Positions 16,599 to 25,000 of a DNA stretch of 64,000 nt are shown here, piece after piece. The notes under the pieces are model-generated. The model searched no databases. It worked only from the letters and a program-made list of their open reading frames with translations, and was not told the origin of the DNA. Made by a program: the position numbers and the translations under genes. How positions within the stretch are numbered: the stretch's first letter is position 1; every line of letters begins with the position of its first letter. This DNA comes from Verrucomicrobium sp. GAS474 (GTDB lineage: Bacteria; Verrucomicrobiota; Verrucomicrobiia; Methylacidiphilales; GAS474), in contig NZ_LT629781.1 of NCBI RefSeq assembly GCF_900105685.1, positions 2,542,001-2,606,000 on the forward strand. Direction: 5' to 3'.

Positions 16599-16609
16599 TT
16601 TTGGAACGA

Positions 16610-17986
16610 TCAGCGGCCTCTCGAGTAGCCGTGCTCGTGCTCCGGAGGCGGGGGCTCCTGCGCCGGGGTCGGGGTCACGATGCCCAGGTCCTCCGCATGG
16701 GCCGACGTTCGGAGGTCCGTCATAATCCTCGTCGCCGCCAACCCTCCCATCGCTCGCTCCGCCTCTGGACGATCGTGGCTCCGGGACTCGCCGCGCCCCA
16801 TCGACCGCTCCATCAACTCCGAGAGGTCGTTCGCCGCGGCGACGTCGAGGGCGCTCATCCTGCCGCCGCTGACAATGCCGTAGCTGTGTTCCCCCGCCTC
16901 CCGCTCCCGTTCGAGCTTCTGTTCCCGGTAGTCGGCCATGATCGCGTCATGGCGCCGAAGACACTCGATCTGCTGGATGGACGCCAGCTGGTTCGCGAGA
17001 CGGCTCTGGGACTGGGCCTGCTCGAACGCCTGCCGCTCACCCTGCTCCCGGATGAAGCCATCCGCCTGCTGCTGCGCGAAGGCCCGCGCTTGCTCCTGCT
17101 GGCCCTGCTGCTGGTCCGGGACGACGGCGGCGGGGGTAGAGACCTGCTGCGCCTTGGTCGGGCTCTGGGAGGCCGGCGACAACTCCGCCCGCTCCTTCTC
17201 CCGTTCGAGGGTCGGCAGGGGAGGGAGGACGTTCTCCTTCCGCAGCGCCTCGGCCTCCTTCTCCACGATGGCGGGGGTCATTCCGCCCACCTTCGCCAAG
17301 GCCTCGGTCAGTGGGACCTTCTGGGTGATCGCGTCCAGGGACGCGATCTGCAGCCGATCCCGGTCGACGGGGCTCGCGCGGACGTGGTCGGCCAGGGCGA
17401 CGAACGCCTCGTACGTCTTCGCGTCTCGGAGGTGGAGGGAACTGACCGGCCCCTTGCCGCCAGCGCCGTCGTAATCGAGGGAGGCATGAGCCAGCGAGCG
17501 ATCGAGCTTCCACGTCAGCTCCTCCCGCCGCAGCTCGAACGCGACGCTCTTCCCCTCCTCCGAAGCGAGGGCCACGGCATGACCGAGCCTCTCCTTCAAC
17601 TGGGCGACCTCCTTCTCGTTCCCGGACTCCTGTGCCCTGAGCAGATCCTCCTCGAATTCCTGCGTCGTCCCGTGCCACCCGGCGAGGGCCTTGGCCTTGT
17701 CGTGAAAGGCTTGCTCCGCCATTTTGGTTTCCTTCTCGCGGGCCGGTTGGGTCAGCTTCTCGAGCTCGACCTTCCGTCCCGTTCCGTTCGACGCCGCCAG
17801 CCGATCCGCCATGCCGATGAGATCGGTGTGACGGACGAGCTCCTTCTCCTTGCCCTCCTTCTCCAGCTTCTCCTTCCGCTCTTCCCACCACGCCGTCGTG
17901 TTGTTCTCCTTCGCCTTCTCGGCCGGAGTGCGGGTGATCCGGGCGATCTCCCTTTCGTTCGCATGCGATTGTCCTTCTTCGCTCAT
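16610..17986 (-). CDS. Large charged coiled-coil protein of the mobilisation operon
   Basis: A 458-residue protein rich in Glu, Lys, Gln and Ala with long predicted coiled coils (for example KLEKEGKEKELV, REKETKMAEQAF and a Gln-rich segment near 315-345). No catalytic motif or membrane helix is visible. It is the last gene of the operon that begins with the relaxase, so a relaxosome or accessory transfer role is plausible. The start at 17986 is chosen because a longer reading upstream would run antisense-like through the neighbouring gene in a different frame. Confidence 0.6.
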   Translation of the reverse strand: MSEEGQSHANEREIARITRTPAEKAKENNTTAWWEERKEKLEKEGKEKELVRHTDLIGMADRLAASNGTGRKVELEKLTQPAREKETKMAEQAFHDKAKALAGWHGTTQEFEEDLLRAQESGNEKEVAQLKERLGHAVALASEEGKSVAFELRREELTWKLDRSLAHASLDYDGAGGKGPVSSLHLRDAKTYEAFVALADHVRASPVDRDRLQIASLDAITQKVPLTEALAKVGGMTPAIVEKEAEALRKENVLPPLPTLEREKERAELSPASQSPTKAQQVSTPAAVVPDQQQGQQEQARAFAQQQADGFIREQGERQAFEQAQSQSRLANQLASIQQIECLRRHDAIMADYREQKLEREREAGEHSYGIVSGGRMSALDVAAANDLSELMERSMGRGESRSHDRPEAERAMGGLAATRIMTDLRTSAHAEDLGIVTPTPAQEPPPPEHEHGYSRGR

Positions 17987-18011
17987 AGATGATTTCGGTT
18001 GATACGAAAGA

Positions 18012-18037
18012 GGCGGGCCGGGTTTCCCCGGCCCGCC
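18012..18037. other. Perfect GC hairpin between two genes
   Basis: An 11-bp stem, GGCGGGCCGGG / CCCGGCCCGCC, with a 4-base loop sits between the stop at 18046 and the start at 17986. There is no adequate T-run, so it is more likely an mRNA stability or attenuation element than a terminator. Confidence 0.5.
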
Positions 18038-18045
18038 CAGTTCGA

Positions 18046-18576
18046 CTAGATGAGGATCTTGTCCTTGTCCTTCTCCGTCTTCGCCGGGGTCGAGGCCGGC
18101 TTGTCCTTCGCCTGCGCCGCGACCGCCGCGCTGACGTTCTTCGCGAACGGCGTCGGGCCGCCCGGCGCCGCCTGCTGCTTCGGCTCCGGGGTGAACACCT
18201 TCAGCGTCGTCTGGAGGATGTCGGGGTTGCTTTGGACGTACTCCTCCTTGGAGCTCTTCGTCACCTTCCCTCGCTCGTCGACCTTGCAGATCGGCGCTTC
18301 GAGGTATTCGCCGTTCGGCCCCGTCAACGTCTCGCCGTCGTCGCCGCGCAGCTGGAGTTGGTAGAACCCCGCCTCGAGCCGCACGTTGTCGTTCGTGCTC
18401 TCCAGCCACTTCTTCTTGATCGACGGCTGGATCTCGGGGTTGTTCTTGTCGACTTTGAGACAGTCGAACTGCCCGACGTAGGACAGCGACTTGGACTTCG
18501 GGAAGCCGACGACCTCCCGGAGGTCGCCGACCGTGGCGGACGTGAGCTTCGCGTTGTAGCGGTTGTAGTAACTCAT
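18046..18576 (-). CDS. Unrecognised protein of the mobilisation operon
   Basis: A 176-residue protein starting MSYYNRYNAKLT. The first ~115 residues are mixed alpha/beta (VGQFDCLKVDKNN, AGFYQLQLRGDDGETL), and the C-terminal ~50 are a Lys/Pro/Ala-rich tail ending KTEKDKDKILI. The ordered domain followed by a disordered charged tail resembles single-stranded-DNA-binding accessory proteins, but no conserved motif confirms it. The start at 18576 is preferred; an upstream in-frame ATG at 18633 exists. It lies 30 to 60 bp from its downstream neighbour. Confidence 0.55.
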   Translation of the reverse strand: MSYYNRYNAKLTSATVGDLREVVGFPKSKSLSYVGQFDCLKVDKNNPEIQPSIKKKWLESTNDNVRLEAGFYQLQLRGDDGETLTGPNGEYLEAPICKVDERGKVTKSSKEEYVQSNPDILQTTLKVFTPEPKQQAAPGGPTPFAKNVSAAVAAQAKDKPASTPAKTEKDKDKILI

Positions 18577-18667
18577 AATGATGATGGAACCTGCGACCGA
18601 ACAGGACTGCTGGTTGGGCTTCCTTATTCTCACCCATTCCAGGCTTACGACCCTGCTGCCGTTCTAG

Positions 18668-18880
18668 GAACCGCTTCGGACTGACGCTCCGGTGTGGCTG
18701 CACAATGCGTGCGCGCCTAGACCTATGGGAGGTCCTCGAGGCACACAGAGGGTGCCGCGTCAGCTGAAACGGAAACCGGCCAATATCTGGGAAACCGGGG
18801 CGAACCCCCATAGGCCGTTTGAGATGGAGCGGATTCCGCCGGCAAGTCGGGTGTCCGCGGGGTGAGCCGCGGCGTAGGTC
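18668..18880. ncRNA. Candidate structured RNA or leader in the mobilisation operon
   Basis: This 366-bp gap between minus-strand genes (18577-18942) is full of complementary segments: 18681-18687 with 18757-18763 (CTGACGC/GCGTCAG), 18722-18729 with 18807-18814 (CCTATGGG/CCCATAGG), 18740-18744 with 18752-18756, 18767-18772 with 18815-18820, 18829-18833 with 18854-18858 and the CCGCGG hairpin 18855-18860/18867-18872. Some of these cross each other, implying pseudoknots or alternative folds. No coding frame fits. The strand is not certain: the neighbours are on minus, while GAAA-type loops read better on plus. Confidence 0.5.
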
Positions 18881-18942
18881 AATCAATCACGACCCTCGAA
18901 CCTTGCCTTCAAAGAGAAACCAACTCCGGCCTACTGCTTTGT

Positions 18943-19428
18943 CTACGGTGCGTACGGCTCGTCCTGCTCATCCTCTTCGTCCGACGGACTGAAGTCGGGG
19001 TCAGGATCTACAGCAGCGACGGCGGCCCGGTTAGGAGCCACCTCTTCGACGACCGCCGTCACCACCGCTCCTTCCGGAAGGTCGGGGAGGCGATCGACGG
19101 GCACCTCAGACGACACGGAGTCTACCACGGGACCTTCTGCAGTCAAACCCAGCGCCGCCCGGTCCGTGACCGCCCACACCGCAGCGAGGCAATGGTCGGA
19201 GAGCGCGTCGGCGATCGTTTGGAGGTTCGTGCCGCGGATCGTGACGGTGCGGTCGACGAAGGTAGCGATGACGCCTTCGCGTGCGTCGCTGCAATCGTAC
19301 TGGACGTTGACGAGGTGAATGTACTGCTGGTGCTTTTCGGTGTGCGAACCGTCGCAGAACCGAACCGAGAAGCGGGGGTGCAACTCGATGTCGGTGCAAC
19401 GGTCGAAGGGGCGTGTGGTTCTGGGCAT
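18943..19428 (-). CDS. Unrecognised acidic protein after the relaxase
   Basis: A 161-residue protein with an ordered first half (FSVRFCDGSHTEKHQQYIHLVN, VDRTVTIRGTNLQTIADALSDH) and a strongly acidic C-terminus (DPDPDFSPSDEEDEQDEPYAP). The acidic tail resembles those of nucleic-acid-binding accessory proteins. No family recognised. It starts 38 bp after the relaxase stop and is surely co-transcribed with it. Confidence 0.55.
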   Translation of the reverse strand: MPRTTRPFDRCTDIELHPRFSVRFCDGSHTEKHQQYIHLVNVQYDCSDAREGVIATFVDRTVTIRGTNLQTIADALSDHCLAAVWAVTDRAALGLTAEGPVVDSVSSEVPVDRLPDLPEGAVVTAVVEEVAPNRAAVAAVDPDPDFSPSDEEDEQDEPYAP

Positions 19429-19466
19429 ACTGCTTTCCTTTCTGTTTTAGGGTTTGGGGACGAAAA

Positions 19467-22400
19467 CTAACGGCCTCTGCCGAGATCCCGGTCGATCTCG
19501 CCGGGGCGGGGAGGAAGGGGCTGCTCCCGCTCGTGGGCGTGGCCGTGGTAGAACCCGAGCTGGGGCGCGCGATCCACCTTCTCGCCACGGTGCGGTTGAG
19601 GGATGACCGCGTCACGGACCTCGCCGAGCACCTTGAGCCCCGCCGAGAGGGACGTCTGCCGCCGATCCGAGAAGAGCGACAGGACGCGGCCCGCCATCGT
19701 GACGCCCCTGATGAGCTTCTCGATGCGATTGCCCTTGCCCGTAACGGGGCGCGATGCCTTTGCGTGCTCCGCCTGCAGCTTCGCGATCTTCTTCTCGAGC
19801 GCCTCCCTCTTGTCCATCTCCCGTTCCAGCATCTTCAGGCGATTGATGTCCCGAACGAGACGACGGTGCTTCGGCGCCTTCTGCGACGGTGGGAGCTTCT
19901 TGTAGGCTTCGACCTCCTTCTCGACCTCCGGTGCGAGGGCTTTGAACTCCTTCTCCGCCATCCGAAGCCTGTGGTGTTCGTTCATGAGCTCGCGGGCGCT
20001 CAACCGCGTCGCCGTCTGCGTGACCCAGTCATTGAGACCGTGTTCGTCGCCCTTGCCTTCCAGCGAAGGGGTGTAGATCCACACGTCCGTCCGGTGCCGC
20101 GTCGACGAAACGTAGAACGCGTTTCGCGTTAGGGCCTTGCTCCGATAGCCATAAGCCATGAAGGCCGCATCAACGGTTCGCCCCTGGGAGGCGTGAGAGG
20201 TAAAGGCGTAGCCGTGCTCGAAGGTCCTGAAGGTCGGGGGAATCCTCAGCTCCTTGGTCTTCCCTTCGCGGCGCATCCAGATCGTCCCGTCCGCCTCGAC
20301 CCGACTGACGATGCCCACCATACCGTTCCGCAGGCCGAGCTCCTTGTCCTGCGCGCGAATCCAGAGCCGCTCCCCGACCGCGATATTCATCTTCCGCCGC
20401 TCCGAGATCGAGATGCGCTCCGATTGCTTAAGCGTGAAGAGGCCGTAGTCGAATTTCAGGGTCTCGCCCGTGACCATGTTTCGAAGGTCGAGCATCTGCC
20501 CCTCGCGTCCCTCGATCAGCCAGCGTCCCCGTTTCAGCGGGAGATCGTTGCCGTTCACGGTGAGGACGTGGCTGCGTTCCTTCTCGATCCGATTCCAATT
20601 GAGGCGCTCCGCCTTCGTATCCCGCAGGAGCCGCTCCGCCAAGACCGTCACGTCGTCGCCCGACAGGACGCCCCGCCCCCGCAGCTCGTCCCGAACGTAG
20701 CTCGTGACCTCGTCGATCTCCTTCCAGGTCGGCGAGACGATAAGCGCCGAGCGGGGCTTGCCGTTCTCCTTGATCGTCAGGATCGTGTCGACGTAGTGCT
20801 TCGAGAGCGCCGTGTATCGCGCCTCGTTATTCTGTTCCTCGATTACCCGCCCGAGCTTCTTGTAAATCGCGAGCGCCTTTACCGGTTGGTGCGCCGCCGC
20901 GAGTTGCGCCGCCTCCCGCAACTCCTCCGTCTGCTGACGATTGATCTTCTGAAGCTCCGAGATCCTGATCCCCGACTCCTGCTCGAGGATGCGGAGAGCG
21001 TCCCCCGCCGGAACCGAGGTGTGCTGCCGAATATCCCCGACCAGGGCGATCCGACAGCCCTTCTCCTTGCACAGTGCGAGAAGCTGTTCCATGTCCCGCG
21101 CCCCGACGAGGCCCGCCTCGTCGAGAATCACGTAATCGCCCTCGCCGAGGGCTTCCTGAGCCTTCTTGTTCTTGAGGAGCCCCTGCATCGTCCCGGTCCG
21201 AGCGAACGGATCGCCGGGAGCGAGGGACTCGCCCCGGAGATCCTGAACGGCGGTGGCGGAGGGAGCGAAGAGGTGAACCGTCACTCCCGCCTTCGTCAGG
21301 CCGTCGACCGCAGTCAGCAGGGCCGAGCTCTTCCCCGTGCCCGCCAAGCCCCGCAGCACGACGGCGAAGTCCGTCGACTGCCAGAGGTGCCGGACCGCGT
21401 CCCGCTGCTCCGCGGTCAAATCGAACCGGCCGCCGACGTCGCGGGTCGGAATCGGTGTGGAGAGGGAGATAGGGGCGAGCATCGCGCCGAGGCCCTCGCG
21501 CGCCAGGGCGATCATCGAGTTCTCGATCTTGAGCATCTCCAACGTCGTCATGAGAGAGTGCCCTTTGTAGGAGAGGAGCTGTCCCGTCTCCTTCATGATC
21601 ATGATCTCCTCCTTCAGGTGGTCCGCCTCGACCCGACCGATGCTGTTCGCCAAGATCCACGCCACGAGCTCGTGCTCCGAGAAGACGGAATTCCGTTCCG
21701 TAAAGTGAGCGATACCGAGTTGAAGGGCGTGTAGGGGACGAACCTGAGCGTAGGGTTCGAGAGGGCCGCCCGTGGTCGCCATTGTGTAGAGGCGCTCCAA
21801 ATCGCCGCGCTGTTCCGGCGTCAGGCGTTCGAGCTGCCCCTGCCGAATCTCCTCCGGCGTGAAGGGTTTGCCGTCGCGAACCCACTTGCTCTCCCGTGAG
21901 CCGACGACGATGCCCTTCTTTTCCTTCCATGTGAGCTCCCGCTCCAACTCCTCCTCTCGGCGCGCGATCTCAGCCTTGATAAGCTGCCCCCGTTTTGAGA
22001 ACTCCTCGCAGAGCGCCGTCGAGATACCCCGGATCGAGACCTCTCCCTTCGTGTCGACGTCGATTTCCCAGCCGAGCCTCCGAAGTTCGACGGCCAAGAC
22101 GTTGTTGAAGTGAACGCCTGCCCGTTCGAGCGCCCCATCCTTGAACATGAGCCCATTCTCCAGGGCAAACCACTCACCCGTCACCGGGTCGCGGCTCATG
22201 TTCCAAAATATGTTATGGACGTGAAGGTTCGGATCAATGGCTCCATCCACCGGCCGGGCCTCGGCGTGAAGATACGAAGCACCGATGACCTGCCCAGGCA
22301 CCTTGCGGCACGCGCCCCACGTTCCGTCTTGGACCCGGATAGCGGCCTGCGAGATGAGGAACTCCCGCGACTCATTCGCAGCCTTGAGGACAGCCTCCAT

Positions 22401-22742
22401 GATCCGCTTGTCCCCCGCCACCCGGCACGCAATGGAGACGCTCTTATGCGGAGAGCACGTGACGTCGAAGGCGGCCCTTCTGTCTTTGCGCGCCCGCTGG
22501 AAGAGCGGCTTCCCGGTCAACGGGTGGATGCCCTGGCCGAGCTTGCGAAAGGCGTCCGGCGTCAGCCCCGCAGGCCCCAAGAGCTCGCGGCAGAGGTCGC
22601 CGAAGACGCCATGGGTCGGCAAGTGATCGTGCCCTCGGACGGTGCCTTCGATGTGGTAGTCACCGCTAAGGAGGTGATCGACGAGGTACTCTTCCAGGTC
22701 ATCGACGTTCTTGAACCAGACGGCGGGTTTGTAAGCGCTCAT
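19467..22742 (-). CDS. MobF-family conjugative relaxase-helicase (TrwC/TraI-like)
   Basis: A 1091-residue protein that would nick oriT, bind the strand covalently and unwind it. The N-terminal relaxase shows candidate catalytic Tyr20 and Tyr29, the DVTCSPHKSVS strand (93-103) and the three-His metal site (YLHAEARP near 157-164 and DPNLHVHNIF near 170-179). The helicase half has Walker A GLAGTGKS (465-472) and Walker B VILDEAG (538-544), then further SF1 motifs and a C-terminal coiled coil. This is the usual MobF order and length. It starts the minus-strand mobilisation operon. Confidence 0.93.
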   Translation of the reverse strand: MSAYKPAVWFKNVDDLEEYLVDHLLSGDYHIEGTVRGHDHLPTHGVFGDLCRELLGPAGLTPDAFRKLGQGIHPLTGKPLFQRARKDRRAAFDVTCSPHKSVSIACRVAGDKRIMEAVLKAANESREFLISQAAIRVQDGTWGACRKVPGQVIGASYLHAEARPVDGAIDPNLHVHNIFWNMSRDPVTGEWFALENGLMFKDGALERAGVHFNNVLAVELRRLGWEIDVDTKGEVSIRGISTALCEEFSKRGQLIKAEIARREEELERELTWKEKKGIVVGSRESKWVRDGKPFTPEEIRQGQLERLTPEQRGDLERLYTMATTGGPLEPYAQVRPLHALQLGIAHFTERNSVFSEHELVAWILANSIGRVEADHLKEEIMIMKETGQLLSYKGHSLMTTLEMLKIENSMIALAREGLGAMLAPISLSTPIPTRDVGGRFDLTAEQRDAVRHLWQSTDFAVVLRGLAGTGKSSALLTAVDGLTKAGVTVHLFAPSATAVQDLRGESLAPGDPFARTGTMQGLLKNKKAQEALGEGDYVILDEAGLVGARDMEQLLALCKEKGCRIALVGDIRQHTSVPAGDALRILEQESGIRISELQKINRQQTEELREAAQLAAAHQPVKALAIYKKLGRVIEEQNNEARYTALSKHYVDTILTIKENGKPRSALIVSPTWKEIDEVTSYVRDELRGRGVLSGDDVTVLAERLLRDTKAERLNWNRIEKERSHVLTVNGNDLPLKRGRWLIEGREGQMLDLRNMVTGETLKFDYGLFTLKQSERISISERRKMNIAVGERLWIRAQDKELGLRNGMVGIVSRVEADGTIWMRREGKTKELRIPPTFRTFEHGYAFTSHASQGRTVDAAFMAYGYRSKALTRNAFYVSSTRHRTDVWIYTPSLEGKGDEHGLNDWVTQTATRLSARELMNEHHRLRMAEKEFKALAPEVEKEVEAYKKLPPSQKAPKHRRLVRDINRLKMLEREMDKREALEKKIAKLQAEHAKASRPVTGKGNRIEKLIRGVTMAGRVLSLFSDRRQTSLSAGLKVLGEVRDAVIPQPHRGEKVDRAPQLGFYHGHAHEREQPLPPRPGEIDRDLGRGR

Positions 22743-22843
22743 GGGAGGGAGGTGAGGGGAGCGGGGAGCTTTGGAGTGGGGAGTTGAGGCGAGGGCCGTA
22801 TTGAACGACCCCCGCCCGTGTTGCTTTTGGAACGACCGGCTTG

Positions 22844-23143
22844 TCAGGCGAACGAGGCGGCCTTCGGACCGTACTTCGCCGCGAGGATGTCGTAGGCGCG
22901 CTCGCAGAAGCGATCGAAGTCATCCGCCTCTTCGTCGTACTTGCTGGCGGTCGGCGCCGTCGTCTTGGCTTCGACCCCTTCGAGGTCTCGCCGGACGAGC
23001 GGGCAGACCTTTCCTGCGATGGTGATGAATTCGGGCATCTGGATCTTGCCACTGGGGACGTAGGTTACGGGGGACGGTTTCTGGATTTGGGCTGCGGCTT
23101 TGGCTTGGGCTTCTTCTTCGGTTTCAGGGAGGACGCGGGGCAT
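22844..23143 (-). CDS. Unrecognised protein upstream of the relaxase
   Basis: A protein of about 99 residues, starting MPRVLPETEEEAQ, with a C-terminal helical segment (DEEADDFDRFCERAYDILAAKYG). Its position first in the operon, next to the putative oriT, is where small relaxosome DNA-binding proteins usually sit, but no HTH or ribbon-helix-helix is obvious. An in-frame start at 23272 would add 43 residues that look poorly conserved. It is separated by 101 bp from the relaxase. Confidence 0.5.
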   Translation of the reverse strand: MPRVLPETEEEAQAKAAAQIQKPSPVTYVPSGKIQMPEFITIAGKVCPLVRRDLEGVEAKTTAPTASKYDEEADDFDRFCERAYDILAAKYGPKAASFA

Positions 23144-23573
23144 ATAGATGTTTTTCGATTTAAGTTTTTGTTTAACGGCCCGCAGTTCCTGCCAACGGTC
23201 GCGAAGGACCGAGGGCCGAAAACCGAGGGAGGGAGTAAGGGGGCCGGGAGCCAAGAGAGGCTTCACCGACAAGCAGAGGAGACCGAATTAGATGCCCCGA
23301 AAGACACCACTCTCTGCGCTTTACTGTTCTCGGATGCTAATATGAATGTTTTTTAAGTCAATAAAAAATTATAGAAAGATTGGTAGATAGGCTGACTCTT
23401 AGTGCTCCGCCTAAGTGCATCCAAAACTAATACAACAAGTAAATATCGACATCAGGCAGATCGGTCTCGTTTCAGTAGGCGATCATTTCGCACCCAACAG
23501 AAGATTACAAAAAAATCTATCTCGTATTAGTTTTGTATTGCCTCGACATAGGTGACCCCTGTAAGGTCCCGGC
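23144..23573. promoter_or_regulatory. Divergent promoter region and candidate oriT
   Basis: This gap separates the minus-strand mobilisation operon from the plus-strand transfer operon. From 23330 on it is markedly AT-rich. A perfect 12-bp inverted repeat, CAAAACTAATAC at 23422-23433 and GTATTAGTTTTG at 23524-23535, spans 114 bp. Relaxase-proximal, divergent, AT-rich gaps with inverted repeats are where origins of transfer lie in MobF systems. The nic site itself is not identified. Confidence 0.45.
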
Positions 23574-24050
23574 ATGAGCAACCAGCAACCCAAGGGGCCG
23601 AAGAGCCCAGCGCAGCTCATGCAGGAGCTCGAAGCCGAGGCCGTTGACTACGGCGTCGGGAAGCTCGCTCCCTATACCGAGGCCATCGTCTACATGGTTC
23701 GGAAGAAGAGGATGAAGTACCGGGCGATCGCGGCTCGGTTGAACGAGGACGTCTTCTCCCGCATGGAGCCGAAGGTCGTAAAGAAAGACGGGCGCGAGCA
23801 GCTGGTGAAGTGGTCGTGCAACGCTTCCGAGGTTCGCCGTCACTTCAATGCTAAGTCCCATCTCTTCGATGGTGTCCCTTCGGACCCTGCGGCGCCCCCC
23901 ACCACCGGGGCAGGGGAGGGAACGGCTTCTCCGACCAAGCTGAAGCTCGATGGTATAGAGGGCGCATTCAAGGATCGTCCAAAAGGCAATACGGCCGAAG
24001 ACAAGGCCCGTATCGGCAAGCAAGCCAGCAAACACGGTCGCCTCAGCTAA
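23574..24050 (+). CDS. Small HTH-like protein, copy 1
   Basis: A 158-residue protein. Residues 25-100 contain a helical HTH-like core (YTEAIVYMVRKKRMKYRAIAARLNED, then NASEVRRHF), and the C-terminal third is Pro/Gly/Thr-rich and disordered. The core is shared with the 78-residue protein at 32008-32244, which has YREIAAMFVED and HTEVRLFH at matching places. It opens the plus-strand operon directly after the inverted repeat, so it is a candidate oriT-binding or autoregulatory protein. AAGGTCC precedes the ATG. Confidence 0.6.
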   Translation: MSNQQPKGPKSPAQLMQELEAEAVDYGVGKLAPYTEAIVYMVRKKRMKYRAIAARLNEDVFSRMEPKVVKKDGREQLVKWSCNASEVRRHFNAKSHLFDGVPSDPAAPPTTGAGEGTASPTKLKLDGIEGAFKDRPKGNTAEDKARIGKQASKHGRLS

Positions 24051-24065
24051 CCTTTCCAACTACCC

Positions 24066-24434
24066 ATGAAGAATCTCATCCTCGCGTCGGTCCTCGCCCT
24101 CGGGGCGGGGATGCTCGGAAACGTGACCGCCTCTGCCGCCGAGGCGCCGCTCGTCGACGGTGTGGTGACGCACGTCCGCTATTGGCCCGCCCTCGAGCAA
24201 TACCAGCAGGACAAGGGCTTCGTCACCGTCTCCATCAACGGGAAGGAGTTCGAGGCCGTCGTCGACGACATGAAACTCCTCGCTCAGATCCACCCCAGCG
24301 ATACCATCGAGATCCAGAAGCAGACCGACTACCTCGACTGGGGACGGCAGAATTACGTCGTGACGAAGTGGATTTCCGAAGGGGCGCGTGGTCCTCGGAG
24401 CGGCTCCATTACTACGCCTTTCGCTGCCCTCTAG
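24066..24434 (+). CDS. Secreted protein of unknown function
   Basis: A 122-residue protein with a clear signal peptide (KNLILASVLALGAGMLGNVTASAAE) and a small mature domain of about 95 residues that is probably beta-rich (GVVTHVRYWPALEQ, FVTVSINGKEF). It follows the HTH-like gene by 15 bp in the same operon. Exported small proteins at this place in mobilisable elements may be entry or exclusion factors, but nothing in the sequence shows that. Confidence 0.55.
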   Translation: MKNLILASVLALGAGMLGNVTASAAEAPLVDGVVTHVRYWPALEQYQQDKGFVTVSINGKEFEAVVDDMKLLAQIHPSDTIEIQKQTDYLDWGRQNYVVTKWISEGARGPRSGSITTPFAAL

Positions 24435-24691
24435 TTCCGAATCGCCCCGAACATTTTTTTACCCTCTCAGTAGGTATAAATCATTTCTTATCGGTTCCCC
24501 TAGGTTCTTAGACGAAATTATAGTAACATCCCATTTCAAGCTGCCATTCCGGGTGTGCGCCGTTCATCGGGCCTCTCTTAATTGGAATCAAGCAGTGACA
24601 CCAGCGGAGCGCAGGTTGCGCTTACGGCCCACGAGGCTGAACCGCCGGGACCCATGAGGTCTTGAGGGTGTCTTTCGCAAGAAAGACATCC
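24435..24691 (+). other. Intergenic region with a hairpin abutting the next start codon
   Basis: No gene is seen. An AGCGCAGGTTGCGCT hairpin lies near 24609-24623. At 24666-24691 an 11-bp stem with a GCAA tetraloop (GGTGTCTTTC / GAAAGACATCC) ends directly before the ATG at 24692 and would bring the GAGG at 24664-24667 close to it. This could be a translational control structure, or the true start could be the TTG at 24662. Confidence 0.4.
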
Positions 24692-24964
24692 ATGACGACC
24701 CGGTCCCACAAAATCAAAGCCGTCGAGAGCGAACCCGCTCTCCTCCTCCCCACCAGTTCCGTCCTCCTTCTCCTCGGCCGAGCCCACACGTGCTTCGTCG
24801 ACTGCAAGGCGGCTGGCTGGATCGCGCCCGCCTATGGCGGGCACGGCAAAGGCAACAGCGGGTATTACCACCGCGCCGACGTCCACGCACTTGCCGAGCG
24901 CCTCCGTCGCGACGGACCGCCTCCTAAACGCACCAAAGGCAGCGGCTCCTCCAAGCCTGCCTGA
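24692..24964 (+). CDS. Winged-helix (excisionase/MerR-like) protein
   Basis: A 90-residue protein with an excisionase-type wHTH: LLGRAHTCFVDCKAAGWIAP, a Gly-rich wing and YYHRADVHALAERLRR. Proteins like this bind DNA as excision or replication accessory factors. A related arrangement (AGWI... then YRSRDVEALLDRY) occurs in the wHTH protein at 56772-57137, so the element has two such proteins. It may control the transfer operon or excision. The start could instead be the TTG at 24662. Confidence 0.6.
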   Translation: MTTRSHKIKAVESEPALLLPTSSVLLLLGRAHTCFVDCKAAGWIAPAYGGHGKGNSGYYHRADVHALAERLRRDGPPPKRTKGSGSSKPA

Positions 24965-25000
24965 CGCTTTCTCGCGCCTTCATCTCAACCCAAAGGAACC

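Noticed and set aside
18668-18880. Firm identification as an omega/HEARO RNA
   Set aside because: There is no IscB or TnpB gene and I cannot run a covariance search; resemblance is only in general shape.
16610-18886. A 758-codon reading that starts at 18886
   Set aside because: The first 300 codons run through the gene at 18046-18576 in another frame and are Arg/Pro-rich; only the part from 17986 looks like protein.
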